From assembly GCF_028888695.1 (NCBI RefSeq), contig NZ_PNFF01000001.1, positions 1 through 64,000 of the forward strand: a stretch of DNA of 64,000 nt. Reading direction: 5' to 3'. Position numbers and translations under genes: made by a program. How positions within the stretch are numbered: position 1 is the stretch's first letter; every line of letters begins with the position of its first letter. This stretch comes from Bacillus methanolicus. Its GTDB lineage: Bacteria; Bacillota; Bacilli; Bacillales; Cytobacillaceae. This document shows positions 7,591 to 17,503 of this stretch, piece by piece. A model generated the notes under the pieces. It saw nothing but the letters and a program-made list of their open reading frames with translations, did not search any database and was not told the DNA's origin.

Positions 7591-10500
7591 ATGGCTGTTC
7601 GCAGTATGAAATTAAAAATGAAAACGAATACAGGACAAGATTCGATTCATTTACGCAAAGCTCTTTGGCGAACACATCGACTAGTTAATGAAGGTATTGC
7701 TTACTACATGGATTTATTGACTCTCTTTCGTCAAGATGTAATTGGTGATAAAACTAAAGAAGAAATTCAGTCGGAACTACTACAGAAAATCAGAGAACAA
7801 CAACGGAATAATGGTTCTCTTAAAGAGATTGGAAGTGATCAGGAAATCCTTACTTTGCTTCGCCAATTATATGAGTTAATCATTCCTTCGGCTATTGGAG
7901 AAAGCGGTGATGCAAATCAATTAGGAAATAAGTTTTTGTATCCTCTTGTTGATCCAAACAGCCAAGCAGGAAAGGGCACTTCCAAAGCAGGTCGAAAGCC
8001 CAGATGGAAACGAATGCAAGAAGAAGGAGATCCAAATTGGGAAATTGAGAAACAAAAGGATGATGAGAGAAAAGCTAAAGATCGAACTGTAAAAATTTTA
8101 AATAATCTTAATAATTTAGGTTTATTGCCTTTGTTTACTCTATTTACAAGCAAACAAAAAGATATTGAGTGGCTTCCAATGGGAAAACGCCAATCTGTTC
8201 GGAAATGGGATAAAGATATGTTTATTCAAGCAATCGAGCGGCTTTTGTCATGGGAATCGTGGAACCGTCGAGTTGCAGATGAGCGGGAAAAGTTAAAAGA
8301 GAAAGTTGAGAATTATTATAAAGAGAATTTATCAGGTGGCGAAAAGTGGATAGAAAAAATTAGGGAGTTTGAAAAGGATCGAGACAAGGAATTGGCTCAA
8401 AACGCATTTGCCTCAAATGACGGGTATTTAATCACCTCAAGGCAAATACGTGGATGGGATCGTGTTTATGAAAAATGGAGTAAATTGCCTGAATCAGCTT
8501 CAAAGGAAGAGTTATGGAAGGTTGTTGCAGAACAACAAAGCAAGATGTCAGAAGGATTCGGAGATCCTAAAGTGTTCAGCTTTTTGGCTGAATTGGAAAA
8601 TAGAGATATATGGCGAGGACATCCAGAAAGGATCTATCGTATTGCAGTTTACAATGGTTTGTTAAAACGGCTTTCACAAACAAGAGAACAAGCAACTTTT
8701 ACACTTCCGGATGCTATTGAACATCCGCTTTGGGTACGTTATGAGGCGCAAGGCGGGACGAATTTAAATCTCTTTAAACTCGAACAAAATTCAAAAAAGG
8801 AACTTAAGGTTATTCTTAGTAAAATGATTTGGCCTAAAGAAGAGGGCTGGTTTGAAAAAGAAAAGGTAGAGATCACCTTGGCGCCTTCAAAGCAATCTAT
8901 CCGACAAATTATTTTAGAAGAGCATATTAAAGGAAAGCAAGAAATAAGTTTTTCAGACTATAGCTCTGGTATTCCTCTTAAAGGGGTATTAGGTGGATCA
9001 AGGATCCAATTTAACAGAAAACATCTTGAGAACCACCGTGAGTTTTTAACTGCAGGTGATATTGGGCCAGTTTTTCTGAATTTAGTTATTGATGTGACAC
9101 CGTTACAAGAAGTGAAAAATGGTCGGCTTCAATCTCCAATTGGAAAAGCATTAAAAATTGTGCCTTCAGAATATCCAAAAGTAATTGACTATAAACCGAA
9201 AGAATTAATTGAATGGATAAATAACAGTTCAGCTACAAGTAAGGTCGGAGTTGAGTCGTTAACCGAAGGAATGCGAATTATGAGCATTGATATGGGACAA
9301 CGTACATCAGCATCTGTTTCCATTTTTGAAGTTGTAAAAGAATTGCCGAAAGATAAAGAACGAAGGTTATTTTATAACATTAAAGATACAGATCTATATG
9401 CTCTTCATAGACGGAGTTTTCTTTTAAATCTACCTGGAGAAGTAGTTACAAAAAGAATTAGTCAAGAAAGGGAAGAACGCAGAAAGAATCGACTTATTGT
9501 AAGAGCGCACATTCGAATGTTAGCTAGTGTATTAAAATTGGGAACAAAAAAGACCCCTGACGAACGGAAGAAAGCAATGAATAAATTATTGGAAAATATA
9601 GAATTAAATAATTTGTGGTCAGTTGCTGATAAGAAAGCTTGGATTCGAGAATTTAATGAATTACTAAATATGGCTTTCTATAATGAAGAGATTTGGAAGG
9701 AAAATGTAATCCAATTGCATCGCAGAATGGAACCTTATGTCGGTCAAATTGTCAGTAAATGGCGCAGAGGTTTAAGTGATGGTCGCAGAAATCTAGCCGG
9801 AATCTCAATGTGGAATATCGACGAATTGGAAGATACAAGACGACTGCTCATCTCTTGGAGCAAAAGGTCCCGTACGCCGGGTGAAGCAAATCGAATTGAA
9901 AACGATGAACCATTTGGGACTAATTTGCTAGAGCATATTCAAAATGTAAAAGAAGATCGGCTTAAACAAATGGCTAATTTAATTGTTATGACCGCATTAG
10001 GATATAAGTATGATGAAGGAGAGCCGAACAAGGATAAACGTTGGAAAGAAACGTATCCTGCATGCCAGGTGATTTTATTTGAAAATCTTAACCGATATTT
10101 GTTCAATCTCGACCGTTCGCGCCGTGAAAATTCAAAGCTAATGAAATGGGCCCACAGAAGCATTCCAAAAACTGTTTATATGCAGGGAGAGATGTTTGGT
10201 CTGCAAGTTGGAGACGTTCGGTCAGAGTTTTCTTCCCGGTTTCATGCAAAGACAGGGGCACCGGGAATTCGTTGTCGTGCATTGACTGAAGAGGATTTAA
10301 AAGATGGATCCTATGTTTTAAATCAATTAATTGAATCAAATTTTATAAATGAAAATGAGATTAACCACCTGAGAAAAGGTGACATAGTTCCGTGGGAAGG
10401 CGGAGAACTATTTGCGACTCTTTCTAAACCTTATAAAAAAGAATCTGATGATAATGAGCTAACCGTTATTCATGCAGATATTAATGCAGCTCAAAATCTT

Positions 10501-10929
10501 CAAAAAAGATTCTGGCAGCAAAACTCTGAAGTATTTAGAGTATCATGTCAATTAGCAAAAGTGGGCGATGATGAAGTTTATGTTCCAAAATCTGAATCAG
10601 TTAAGAAATACTTAGGTAAAGGTAAATTTGTTAAGGTAAGTGATAAACAAGAGGTATATAATTTGGAAAAATCCGACAAAATAAAAATAAAAATAAAAAC
10701 AGACTCCACAATCGAGCTTCAGGATTTGGACGAACTTGGCGAAATTGCTCAAACTATTGAACTTGCGGAAGAACAGCAGAAAAAATACGTGACGTTGTTC
10801 CGTGATCCAAGTGGGTATTTTTTTAATAATGGAACGTGGCGTCCACAAAAAGAGTTTTGGTCAATAGTAAACAATATTATAAGAAACTGTTTAAAGAAGA
10901 AAATCCTGAAAAATAAAGTGGAGGTGTGA
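7591..10929 (+). CDS. cas12b: Cas12b (C2c1) type V-B CRISPR effector nuclease
   Basis: RNA-guided double-strand DNA endonuclease of 1112 aa, the usual length for Bacillus Cas12b. The three RuvC acidic residues are readable: D567 in SIDMGQRTSAS, E831 in ILFENLNRY and D963 in HADINAAQNLQKRFW. The N-terminal recognition part carries the family block QLGNKFLYPLVDPNSQAGKG. From memory it is closest to the Bacillus sp. V3-13 type. ATG at 7591 follows AAGGGA. The stop overlaps the GTG of cas4-cas1 by 4 bp, so effector and adaptation genes are translationally coupled. The family uses a dual crRNA-tracrRNA guide and a T-rich 5' PAM. No clean promoter was found; TTGACT at 7526 and TATACT at 7545 are only 13 nt apart. 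Confidence 0.98.
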   Translation: MAVRSMKLKMKTNTGQDSIHLRKALWRTHRLVNEGIAYYMDLLTLFRQDVIGDKTKEEIQSELLQKIREQQRNNGSLKEIGSDQEILTLLRQLYELIIPSAIGESGDANQLGNKFLYPLVDPNSQAGKGTSKAGRKPRWKRMQEEGDPNWEIEKQKDDERKAKDRTVKILNNLNNLGLLPLFTLFTSKQKDIEWLPMGKRQSVRKWDKDMFIQAIERLLSWESWNRRVADEREKLKEKVENYYKENLSGGEKWIEKIREFEKDRDKELAQNAFASNDGYLITSRQIRGWDRVYEKWSKLPESASKEELWKVVAEQQSKMSEGFGDPKVFSFLAELENRDIWRGHPERIYRIAVYNGLLKRLSQTREQATFTLPDAIEHPLWVRYEAQGGTNLNLFKLEQNSKKELKVILSKMIWPKEEGWFEKEKVEITLAPSKQSIRQIILEEHIKGKQEISFSDYSSGIPLKGVLGGSRIQFNRKHLENHREFLTAGDIGPVFLNLVIDVTPLQEVKNGRLQSPIGKALKIVPSEYPKVIDYKPKELIEWINNSSATSKVGVESLTEGMRIMSIDMGQRTSASVSIFEVVKELPKDKERRLFYNIKDTDLYALHRRSFLLNLPGEVVTKRISQEREERRKNRLIVRAHIRMLASVLKLGTKKTPDERKKAMNKLLENIELNNLWSVADKKAWIREFNELLNMAFYNEEIWKENVIQLHRRMEPYVGQIVSKWRRGLSDGRRNLAGISMWNIDELEDTRRLLISWSKRSRTPGEANRIENDEPFGTNLLEHIQNVKEDRLKQMANLIVMTALGYKYDEGEPNKDKRWKETYPACQVILFENLNRYLFNLDRSRRENSKLMKWAHRSIPKTVYMQGEMFGLQVGDVRSEFSSRFHAKTGAPGIRCRALTEEDLKDGSYVLNQLIESNFINENEINHLRKGDIVPWEGGELFATLSKPYKKESDDNELTVIHADINAAQNLQKRFWQQNSEVFRVSCQLAKVGDDEVYVPKSESVKKYLGKGKFVKVSDKQEVYNLEKSDKIKIKIKTDSTIELQDLDELGEIAQTIELAEEQQKKYVTLFRDPSGYFFNNGTWRPQKEFWSIVNNIIRNCLKKKILKNKVEV

Positions 10930-12608
10930 TCGGAGGTTTCCCTAAGTTGTCTATACCGATTAGAATGCTTAATGAAATCCAATATTGTGAACGACTGTAC
11001 TATATCATGCACGTACAAGGGATTTTTGAAGAAAGTGCTGACACAATTGAAGGGGATGCACAGCACCGCAGGGCGGAAAATCGTATGAGAAAAGGGACGA
11101 TTGCCCCCACGGAATTGTGGGGGGAAGCCCCGCTTAGTTTGCATTTAGGTGATGATCATCTAAATATTGTAGGAAAGTTGGATACAGTTACTCTGGAAAA
11201 AGACCTTTGGGTGCCGGTAGAAAGCAAACACTCATCTGCTCCTGACGGCAGTCAAAGTTTTAAGGTTGAAACCTATGATCTACAGGGTACGGCATGGCCA
11301 AATGATCAGATTCAATTATGTGCACAAGGGTTATTGCTAAGGGCAAATGGCTATTCATCTGATTATGGTTATCTTTATTATCGAGGCAATAAGAAAAAAG
11401 TTAGAGTGGATTTTACTCAAGATCTTATCAATCTTACAAATTATTATATTAGGAAAGCTCATGAACTGATAAATAAGCCGATTCCAAAGCCGCTTAAAGA
11501 TTCCAATAAATGTTTCCGATGTTCGTTGAACTATGTTTGTTTACCGGATGAGACGAATTATCTGATTGGTGCTAGTACGAATATTAGAAAAATTGTTCCT
11601 AACAGAGACGATGGAGGAATCTTATATGTTTCAGAACCTGGGACAAAATTAGGAAAAAGTGGAGAAAGCCTGACAATTCGCTATCCTGATGGAAGATCAG
11701 ATGAAATTCCAATTAAAGATATCATCCATGTTTCTTTAATGGGGAATGTGCAATGCTCTACACAGCTTACACATACTTTAATGGCATGTGGGATTACAAT
11801 TAGCTACTTGTCTACTCATGGACAAATGATTGGATACACAATGCCGCCCGTTACCAAGAATATTTTTCTCCGTAAGAATCAATTTATCAAATTTCAGCAC
11901 TATGATCATGCTTTGAGACTTTCCCAATGGATCATATATGCTAAAATTTCAAACCAAAGGACTTTACTTCGACGTAATGGATCCGCGCCTAAATCTTTGC
12001 TTCAAGAATTGAAAGAACTCCGTGACAAGGCAATTTCGGCAGAGAGTATAGAAAGTCTAAGAGGAATTGAAGGTCGTGCTGCCAAACTATATTTTGAGGC
12101 TTTCCCAACAATGTTAAAACTTAAAGGTGTCGATAGAAAAGCTTTTATGAATGGAAGAAACAGAAGGCCTCCCAAAGATCCGGTAAATGCTCTCCTTTCT
12201 TTAGGTTATACACTGTTAGCACGGGATGTTTTAGCTGCTTGTACTGGTGTAGGATTGGATCCAATGTTTGGATTTTATCATTCTATTGAACCCGGAAGGC
12301 CGGCTCTTGCATTGGACCTTATGGAGCCATTTCGCCCTCTTATTGTTGATAGCGTCGTTTTAAGAATTTTAAATACACAAGAACTTGATTTAGACGATTT
12401 TTATCGAGGAGAGGACAGCTGCCAGTTAAACAAGAATGGCCGAAAAAAATTTTTTGCTGCATATGAACGTCGTCTTCATGAGACCTTAACTCATCCCCGT
12501 TTTGGGTACAAAATTAGTTATCGAAGAACTTTAGATGTAGAGGTACGGTTATTGGCTAGATACCTTGAGGGGGAAGTTAATGAATATAGGCCAGTAACTA
12601 CACGGTAG
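10926..12608 (+). CDS. cas4-cas1: Cas4-Cas1 fusion, adaptation protein
   Basis: A 560-aa fusion typical of type V-B. The N-terminal Cas4 exonuclease half has D86 and the E99-x-K101 motif (GKLDTV, VESKHS) plus four Fe-S cysteines (C21, C196, C199, C205), and helps select and trim prespacers. The C-terminal Cas1 integrase half starts near residue 225; it has E382 (GIEGRAAKLYFEAF), H452 (FYHSIEPGRPALALDLMEPF) and D464/E467. The GTG at 10926 overlaps the cas12b stop. A TTG at 10948, about 11 nt after GGAGG, is an equally plausible start and would remove seven residues. Confidence 0.96.
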   Translation: MIGGFPKLSIPIRMLNEIQYCERLYYIMHVQGIFEESADTIEGDAQHRRAENRMRKGTIAPTELWGEAPLSLHLGDDHLNIVGKLDTVTLEKDLWVPVESKHSSAPDGSQSFKVETYDLQGTAWPNDQIQLCAQGLLLRANGYSSDYGYLYYRGNKKKVRVDFTQDLINLTNYYIRKAHELINKPIPKPLKDSNKCFRCSLNYVCLPDETNYLIGASTNIRKIVPNRDDGGILYVSEPGTKLGKSGESLTIRYPDGRSDEIPIKDIIHVSLMGNVQCSTQLTHTLMACGITISYLSTHGQMIGYTMPPVTKNIFLRKNQFIKFQHYDHALRLSQWIIYAKISNQRTLLRRNGSAPKSLLQELKELRDKAISAESIESLRGIEGRAAKLYFEAFPTMLKLKGVDRKAFMNGRNRRPPKDPVNALLSLGYTLLARDVLAACTGVGLDPMFGFYHSIEPGRPALALDLMEPFRPLIVDSVVLRILNTQELDLDDFYRGEDSCQLNKNGRKKFFAAYERRLHETLTHPRFGYKISYRRTLDVEVRLLARYLEGEVNEYRPVTTR

Positions 12609-12617
12609 GAGGAAAAG

Positions 12618-12911
12618 ATGAGACAATATGTATTGGTAAGTTATGATATTTCTGACTCAAAACGATGGAGAAAGGTCTACAAAATAATGAAGGCGTTTGG
12701 AGAACATGTGCAGTATTCTGTTTTTATCTGCCAGTTGACCGAATTGCAAGAAGCGGACTTGAAAAGCAAATTAGAAGATATTGTGCACCATCAACAAGAT
12801 CAAGTTATGTTCGTCCATATAGGCCCAGTTACACGCGATCAGTTAAATAAAAAAATATCTACTGTCGGAAGAGATTACTACCCAAGAGATTTATCAAAGT
12901 TAATTTATTAA
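12618..12911 (+). CDS. cas2: Cas2 adaptation protein
   Basis: A 97-aa ferredoxin-fold Cas2, which bridges Cas1 dimers in the spacer integrase. The first strand ends in the conserved Asp (YVLVSYDIS, D10) and is followed by the helix KRWRKVYKIMKAFG and a second strand QYSVFICQL. It starts 9 nt after the cas4-cas1 stop with GGAGG ahead of the ATG, so the three cas genes form one operon. It is followed by the separate promoter of the tracrRNA. Confidence 0.97.
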   Translation: MRQYVLVSYDISDSKRWRKVYKIMKAFGEHVQYSVFICQLTELQEADLKSKLEDIVHHQQDQVMFVHIGPVTRDQLNKKISTVGRDYYPRDLSKLIY

Positions 12912-12930
12912 AAAAATTCTAATAATAACT

Positions 12931-12959
12931 TGATGAAAATTGGACAAAATAATATAATG
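12931..12959 (+). promoter_or_regulatory. Promoter of the tracrRNA
   Basis: TTGATG (12931-12936) and TATAAT (12954-12959) are separated by exactly 17 nt. Transcription would begin at about 12965, which coincides with the first hairpin of the predicted tracrRNA. Strong housekeeping-type promoter by sequence. Confidence 0.75.
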
Positions 12960-12963
12960 AAGA

Positions 12964-13060
12964 TGACCTATAGGGTCGATTAATTCTGTGCGTGTGCCTC
13001 GGTAAAGAAAAACTTTGCCAACCACAGGATTATCTTTTTTCTGCTATGTATTTTGATTTT
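12964..13060 (+). ncRNA. tracrRNA of the type V-B system
   Basis: The RNA starts with a hairpin (GACC-TATA-GGTC type, 12964-12976). It continues with CTGTG (12986-12990) pairing CACAG (13023-13027), which encloses a second hairpin GGTAAAG/CTTTGCC (13001-13007 with 13013-13019). It ends in the anti-repeat at about 13030-13055. Within that, TTTTCTGCTATGTATT (13037-13052) is an exact reverse complement of 16 nt inside the CRISPR repeat. This order matches Cas12b tracrRNAs I remember from Bacillus. The 3' end is uncertain and could reach the next hairpin near 13105. Confidence 0.88.
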
Positions 13061-13064
13061 ATTG

Positions 13065-13105
13065 TCGAGTACCGAAGTATGTCTAAAAGACCTGAGGGTA
13101 CTCGA
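13065..13105 (+). other. Nested hairpin between tracrRNA and leader
   Basis: A perfect 9-bp inverted repeat, TCGAGTACC (13065-13073) and GGTACTCGA (13097-13105), encloses a smaller hairpin GTCT-AAA-AGAC (13081-13091). Only a weak T-rich stretch follows. It could end the tracrRNA, be a processing signal, or be a DNA structure near the leader. Confidence 0.6.
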
Positions 13106-13244
13106 ATTCTTTATTTATAAAGGTTTTTAAGGACTTTTTTAGGTTGAAAGCTCTTTGAAAAAAAGGTTTTTGCATACTTATTTTTGTTTGCCCTCGAATT
13201 TAACCCCCAAGACGCTGTGTTTTCAATGGGTTCCTCGGGCAGCA
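13106..13244 (+). promoter_or_regulatory. CRISPR leader
   Basis: A 139-bp AT-rich stretch with several A and T runs directly precedes the first repeat. The array polarity supports it as the leader: the opposite end carries the degenerate terminal repeat, and the spacer-proximal GGCAC end of each repeat faces downstream. No convincing -35/-10 pair was found, so the array promoter is unassigned. Confidence 0.65.
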
Positions 13245-16200
13245 GTCTGAATACATAGCAGAAAATAAGGTGATTGGCACGGCGCCAGCTTGTATGACGT
13301 TGTCCAGAAATGCTTGTCTGAATACATAGCAGAAAATAAGGTGATTGGCACATTAAAGCGTAAAATTGAGCCATCTTAAGAAGCGCCGTCTGAATACATA
13401 GCAGAAAATAAGGTGATTGGCACGCACATCGATTTCCCCGAATCCTTTGCTTGAGCCCCCGTCTGAATACATAGCAGAAAATAAGGTGATTGGCACGCAG
13501 AAGCGATCAATATTCGTGAAGCAAGAGAATTTGTCTGAATACATAGCAGAAAATAAGGTGATTGGCACATCAAAACATTTTTAATGGTCATACGAATGTA
13601 AACATGTCTGAATACATAGCAGAAAATAAGGTGATTGGCACTTTTTAAATTGTGTCAATCGTCGTTTTCGAATTAACTGGTCTGAATACATAGCAGAAAA
13701 TAAGGTGATTGGCACATTATTTGAACCAAAAGTATATAAAGATCCTTTAATGTCTGAATACATAGCAGAAAATAAGGTGATTGGCACTATTAGCCATATA
13801 ATATTTTCCACCGTACCAATTTAGTCTGAATACATAGCAGAAAATAAGGTGATTGGCACGGTGTAGGTTTACCCAGTGAAATACTAAAAGACCTTCAATG
13901 TCTGAATACATAGCAGAAAATAAGGTGATTGGCACTTAAATATCGACTCATAGGATTCAGAAAGATTCCTGTCTGAATACATAGCAGAAAATAAGGTGAT
14001 TGGCACTCATATTCTTCTTTACTACAATAATATTTATTTCTACCCGTCTGAATACATAGCAGAAAATAAGGTGATTGGCACATAATATCAAAAATTTCCT
14101 GAGCATCTAAATCAAGAGTCTGAATACATAGCAGAAAATAAGGTGATTGGCACTTTCTTTTAACGATTTGTTTTGATCAATAATATCTTGTCTGAATACA
14201 TAGCAGAAAATAAGGTGATTGGCACACAAATTAATGGAATTAGAGCAGATGAATCAACTGTCTGAATACATAGCAGAAAATAAGGTGATTGGCACAACAC
14301 TCAATTGCAAGCGTTAGAAAGCACCATTGTAGGTCTGAATACATAGCAGAAAATAAGGTGATTGGCACTCTCAGATATCCAATTGAAAGGAGTTTGCTCT
14401 GCACTGTGTCTGAATACATAGCAGAAAATAAGGTGATTGGCACCAAAGGAGGCGGTGGTGATGTGATGTGCCAAATTGGTCTGAATACATAGCAGAAAAT
14501 AAGGTGATTGGCACCGGAAATAGATATTTTTTAGCTTGACATCTACTTGACGTCTGAATACATAGCAGAAAATAAGGTGATTGGCACTTTTGATGACTTG
14601 ACAAGAGAAGAACGTATTCAGAGTCTGAATACATAGCAGAAAATAAGGTGATTGGCACATTTTTGAGCCAATACCCCTTGCATAAGCAGGTATTAAGTCT
14701 GAATACATAGCAGAAAATAAGGTGATTGGCACCTCTACTTTCAGTTAATTCTTTGGGATAATCATTTAGTCTGAATACATAGCAGAAAATAAGGTGATTG
14801 GCACAATGTTTAGTGTCACTTTAATACTGTGAAATTGTTGTCTGAATACATAGCAGAAAATAAGGTGATTGGCACAAAAAAATTGCGGACGAGCTGTTGC
14901 GAATCGGTATCGTCTGAATACATAGCAGAAAATAAGGTGATTGGCACGCATTATCTGCGGCTGTATTTGCATTATCCGCCGCATTGTCTGAATACATAGC
15001 AGAAAATAAGGTGATTGGCACCTTTACTTTTTTGAGGTTTCTCCAACTTCTCCAATGAATGTCTGAATACATAGCAGAAAATAAGGTGATTGGCACTCTG
15101 AAAAAGTGAAAGAAAGATATAAACGTATGTTTAGGTCTGAATACATAGCAGAAAATAAGGTGATTGGCACCTTTCTGTTTCTGTTGATAAAGATTGTTTT
15201 CAAAATGTCTGAATACATAGCAGAAAATAAGGTGATTGGCACGTCAAGTTCCTTAATGGTTTCTATCATAAGATTTAAGTCTGAATACATAGCAGAAAAT
15301 AAGGTGATTGGCACCCTTCGGTTGATTTCAACCCCTGTCCGTGCTTTGTGTCTGAATACATAGCAGAAAATAAGGTGATTGGCACCAGTCATCGATCAGG
15401 GAAGGAAGGTCAAGAGAAACACCGTCTGAATACATAGCAGAAAATAAGGTGATTGGCACATTTAGATGGCTTTGATGATGAAACAAAAATTGAGGGTCTG
15501 AATACATAGCAGAAAATAAGGTGATTGGCACATCTAGATTCACTGATTCTCACCTTTAATTCTTCGTCTGAATACATAGCAGAAAATAAGGTGATTGGCA
15601 CTTTGGTTGCTTAATCCCTTTTCATAGAGTTCATCGTCTGAATACATAGCAGAAAATAAGGTGATTGGCACATCTTCTCCTTAAAGACAAATTGATCTCG
15701 AAAGCGTCTGAATACATAGCAGAAAATAAGGTGATTGGCACTAGAAATCGAGGTGAATGAATTGAGTACTCAAAAAGTCTGAATACATAGCAGAAAATAA
15801 GGTGATTGGCACTAACAAACCAAGATGGATTTAATTGGCTGGATACTCGTCTGAATACATAGCAGAAAATAAGGTGATTGGCACTCATCAATAAAGGCAA
15901 TATGAACTTTTTCTAGACCAAGTCTGAATACATAGCAGAAAATAAGGTGATTGGCACATCATGGATTGTAAAGGCGTATCCACTGATAAATAGGTCTGAA
16001 TACATAGCAGAAAATAAGGTGATTGGCACGCAGTAGGTGATACTGTATGCAATCAAAATATTGTGGTCTGAATACATAGCAGAAAATAAGGTGATTGGCA
16101 CCAGTTGGATTCGTTATTATTGGATTTTCTACTGGGTCTGAATACATAGCAGAAAATAAGGTGATTGGCACCATACGGATTCGATTTGAACGAAGAAGAA

Positions 16201-16678
16201 AAACTAGTGTCTGAATACATAGCAGAAAATAAGGTGATTGGCACTTCATAAGACAGTTTGTCGATCGGTACTTGATCTTGTGTCTGAATACATAGCAGAA
16301 AATAAGGTGATTGGCACTATAAAAAGTTGATTTTATTTATATTATATGGTATGTCTGAATACATAGCAGAAAATAAGGTGATTGGCACATAGCTGATAAT
16401 GTTTTACCCGAACCTGCTTGACCAGGTCTGAATACATAGCAGAAAATAAGGTGATTGGCACAAAACGCCCCCATTTCTATTACCTATTCTTGTTTCTGTC
16501 TGAATACATAGCAGAAAATAAGGTGATTGGCACCAAAAAAATTTTTTCACGAAAAATATCCTTTCGTGGAGTCTGAATACATAGCAGAAAATAAGGTGAT
16601 TGGCACAGGAATTGTCAGCAGAACTTGAATTATTGAAACAAGGTCTGAATACATAGCAGAAAATAAGGTGATTGGCAC
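13245..16678 (+). CRISPR. Type V-B CRISPR array, leader-proximal part (48 repeats)
   Basis: Forty-eight copies of a 36-nt repeat (begins GTCTGAATAC, ends TGATTGGCAC) are separated by 34-40-nt spacers, with no change seen between copies. The first repeat is 13245-13280 and the last before the insertion is 16643-16678. Repeat ends in GGCAC next to the spacer and its internal anti-repeat match to the tracrRNA indicate transcription on the plus strand. The spacer beginning at 16679 is cut by an IS21-family element at 16705. Long protein-like frames through this region are only translated repeats. Confidence 0.99.
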
Positions 16679-16756
16679 GAAATATGAAACGAACAGACAC
16701 CATGTGTGACCGTCAAGTGAAATATTACAATTTCCGATAATTAATTTTTTACACTT

Positions 16757-17503
16757 TTAATTAAATATAGAGGATCTATGTTTCATTCTATAACTATCTT
16801 CATTTAGGTGAATAATTTCAGCTTTATGAAGAATTCTATCTAAGATGGCAGTGGTAATCGCTGGATCACCTAATAATTCCCCCCATTCCTTTGGCGCTTT
16901 ATTAGATGTTAGTATAATAGACGACTTATTATATAAATCGTTAATTAGGTGGAAGAATAAGTTAGCTTCATGTTGGTCCATGGCCATAAACATAAGATCA
17001 TCTATAATAATCAAATCTGCACTTCGGATTCTTTTTATTTTTGTTTGAGATTTACGTGAAATTTCTTCTGTTTTCAATGTATGTATCAGCTCTCCCATTG
17101 TAATAAACATCACTTTATAGCCTTGATTTATAGCTACAAATCCTAAACCCACCGCCAAGTGGGTCTTTCCGACACCTGGCGGTCCAAGGAAAATGATGTT
17201 ATACAATTGTTCAATCCATGTTAATTCCTTAAGTTGATTCAATTGCTTCCTGCTTAATGATTGTTGCTCCTCTAAATTAAATTCATCTATTGTTCTTTGA
17301 AACGGAAAATTTGCCCACTTTAGTCGCTTTTCTAACTGCTTTTCTTCCCTTCTTTTTTGCTCGTATTCTAAAATGCAATTAAGAAAAGTGAGATATGAGG
17401 AATCGTTCGTTTCGGCTTCTTTAACTAAAGTTGGCAAATAATGAGCCGTTTCCTTCAAACGAAGAGCTTTTAAAAGCTCTTGTGATTTTGATAATGAGTT
17501 CAT
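16757..17503 (-). CDS. istB: IstB, ATPase helper of IS21 transposition
   Basis: A 248-aa DnaA/DnaC-like AAA+ ATPase. It shows the Walker A motif GPPGVGKTHLA, the Walker B block LIIIDDL and the sensor-like ILTSNKAPKEW that are constant in IstB. IstB helps the IstA transposase select and remodel target DNA. Its start overlaps the end of istA by 4 bp (ATGA), giving translational coupling, the usual IS21 arrangement. Confidence 0.95.
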   Translation of the reverse strand: MNSLSKSQELLKALRLKETAHYLPTLVKEAETNDSSYLTFLNCILEYEQKRREEKQLEKRLKWANFPFQRTIDEFNLEEQQSLSRKQLNQLKELTWIEQLYNIIFLGPPGVGKTHLAVGLGFVAINQGYKVMFITMGELIHTLKTEEISRKSQTKIKRIRSADLIIIDDLMFMAMDQHEANLFFHLINDLYNKSSIILTSNKAPKEWGELLGDPAITTAILDRILHKAEIIHLNEDSYRMKHRSSIFN

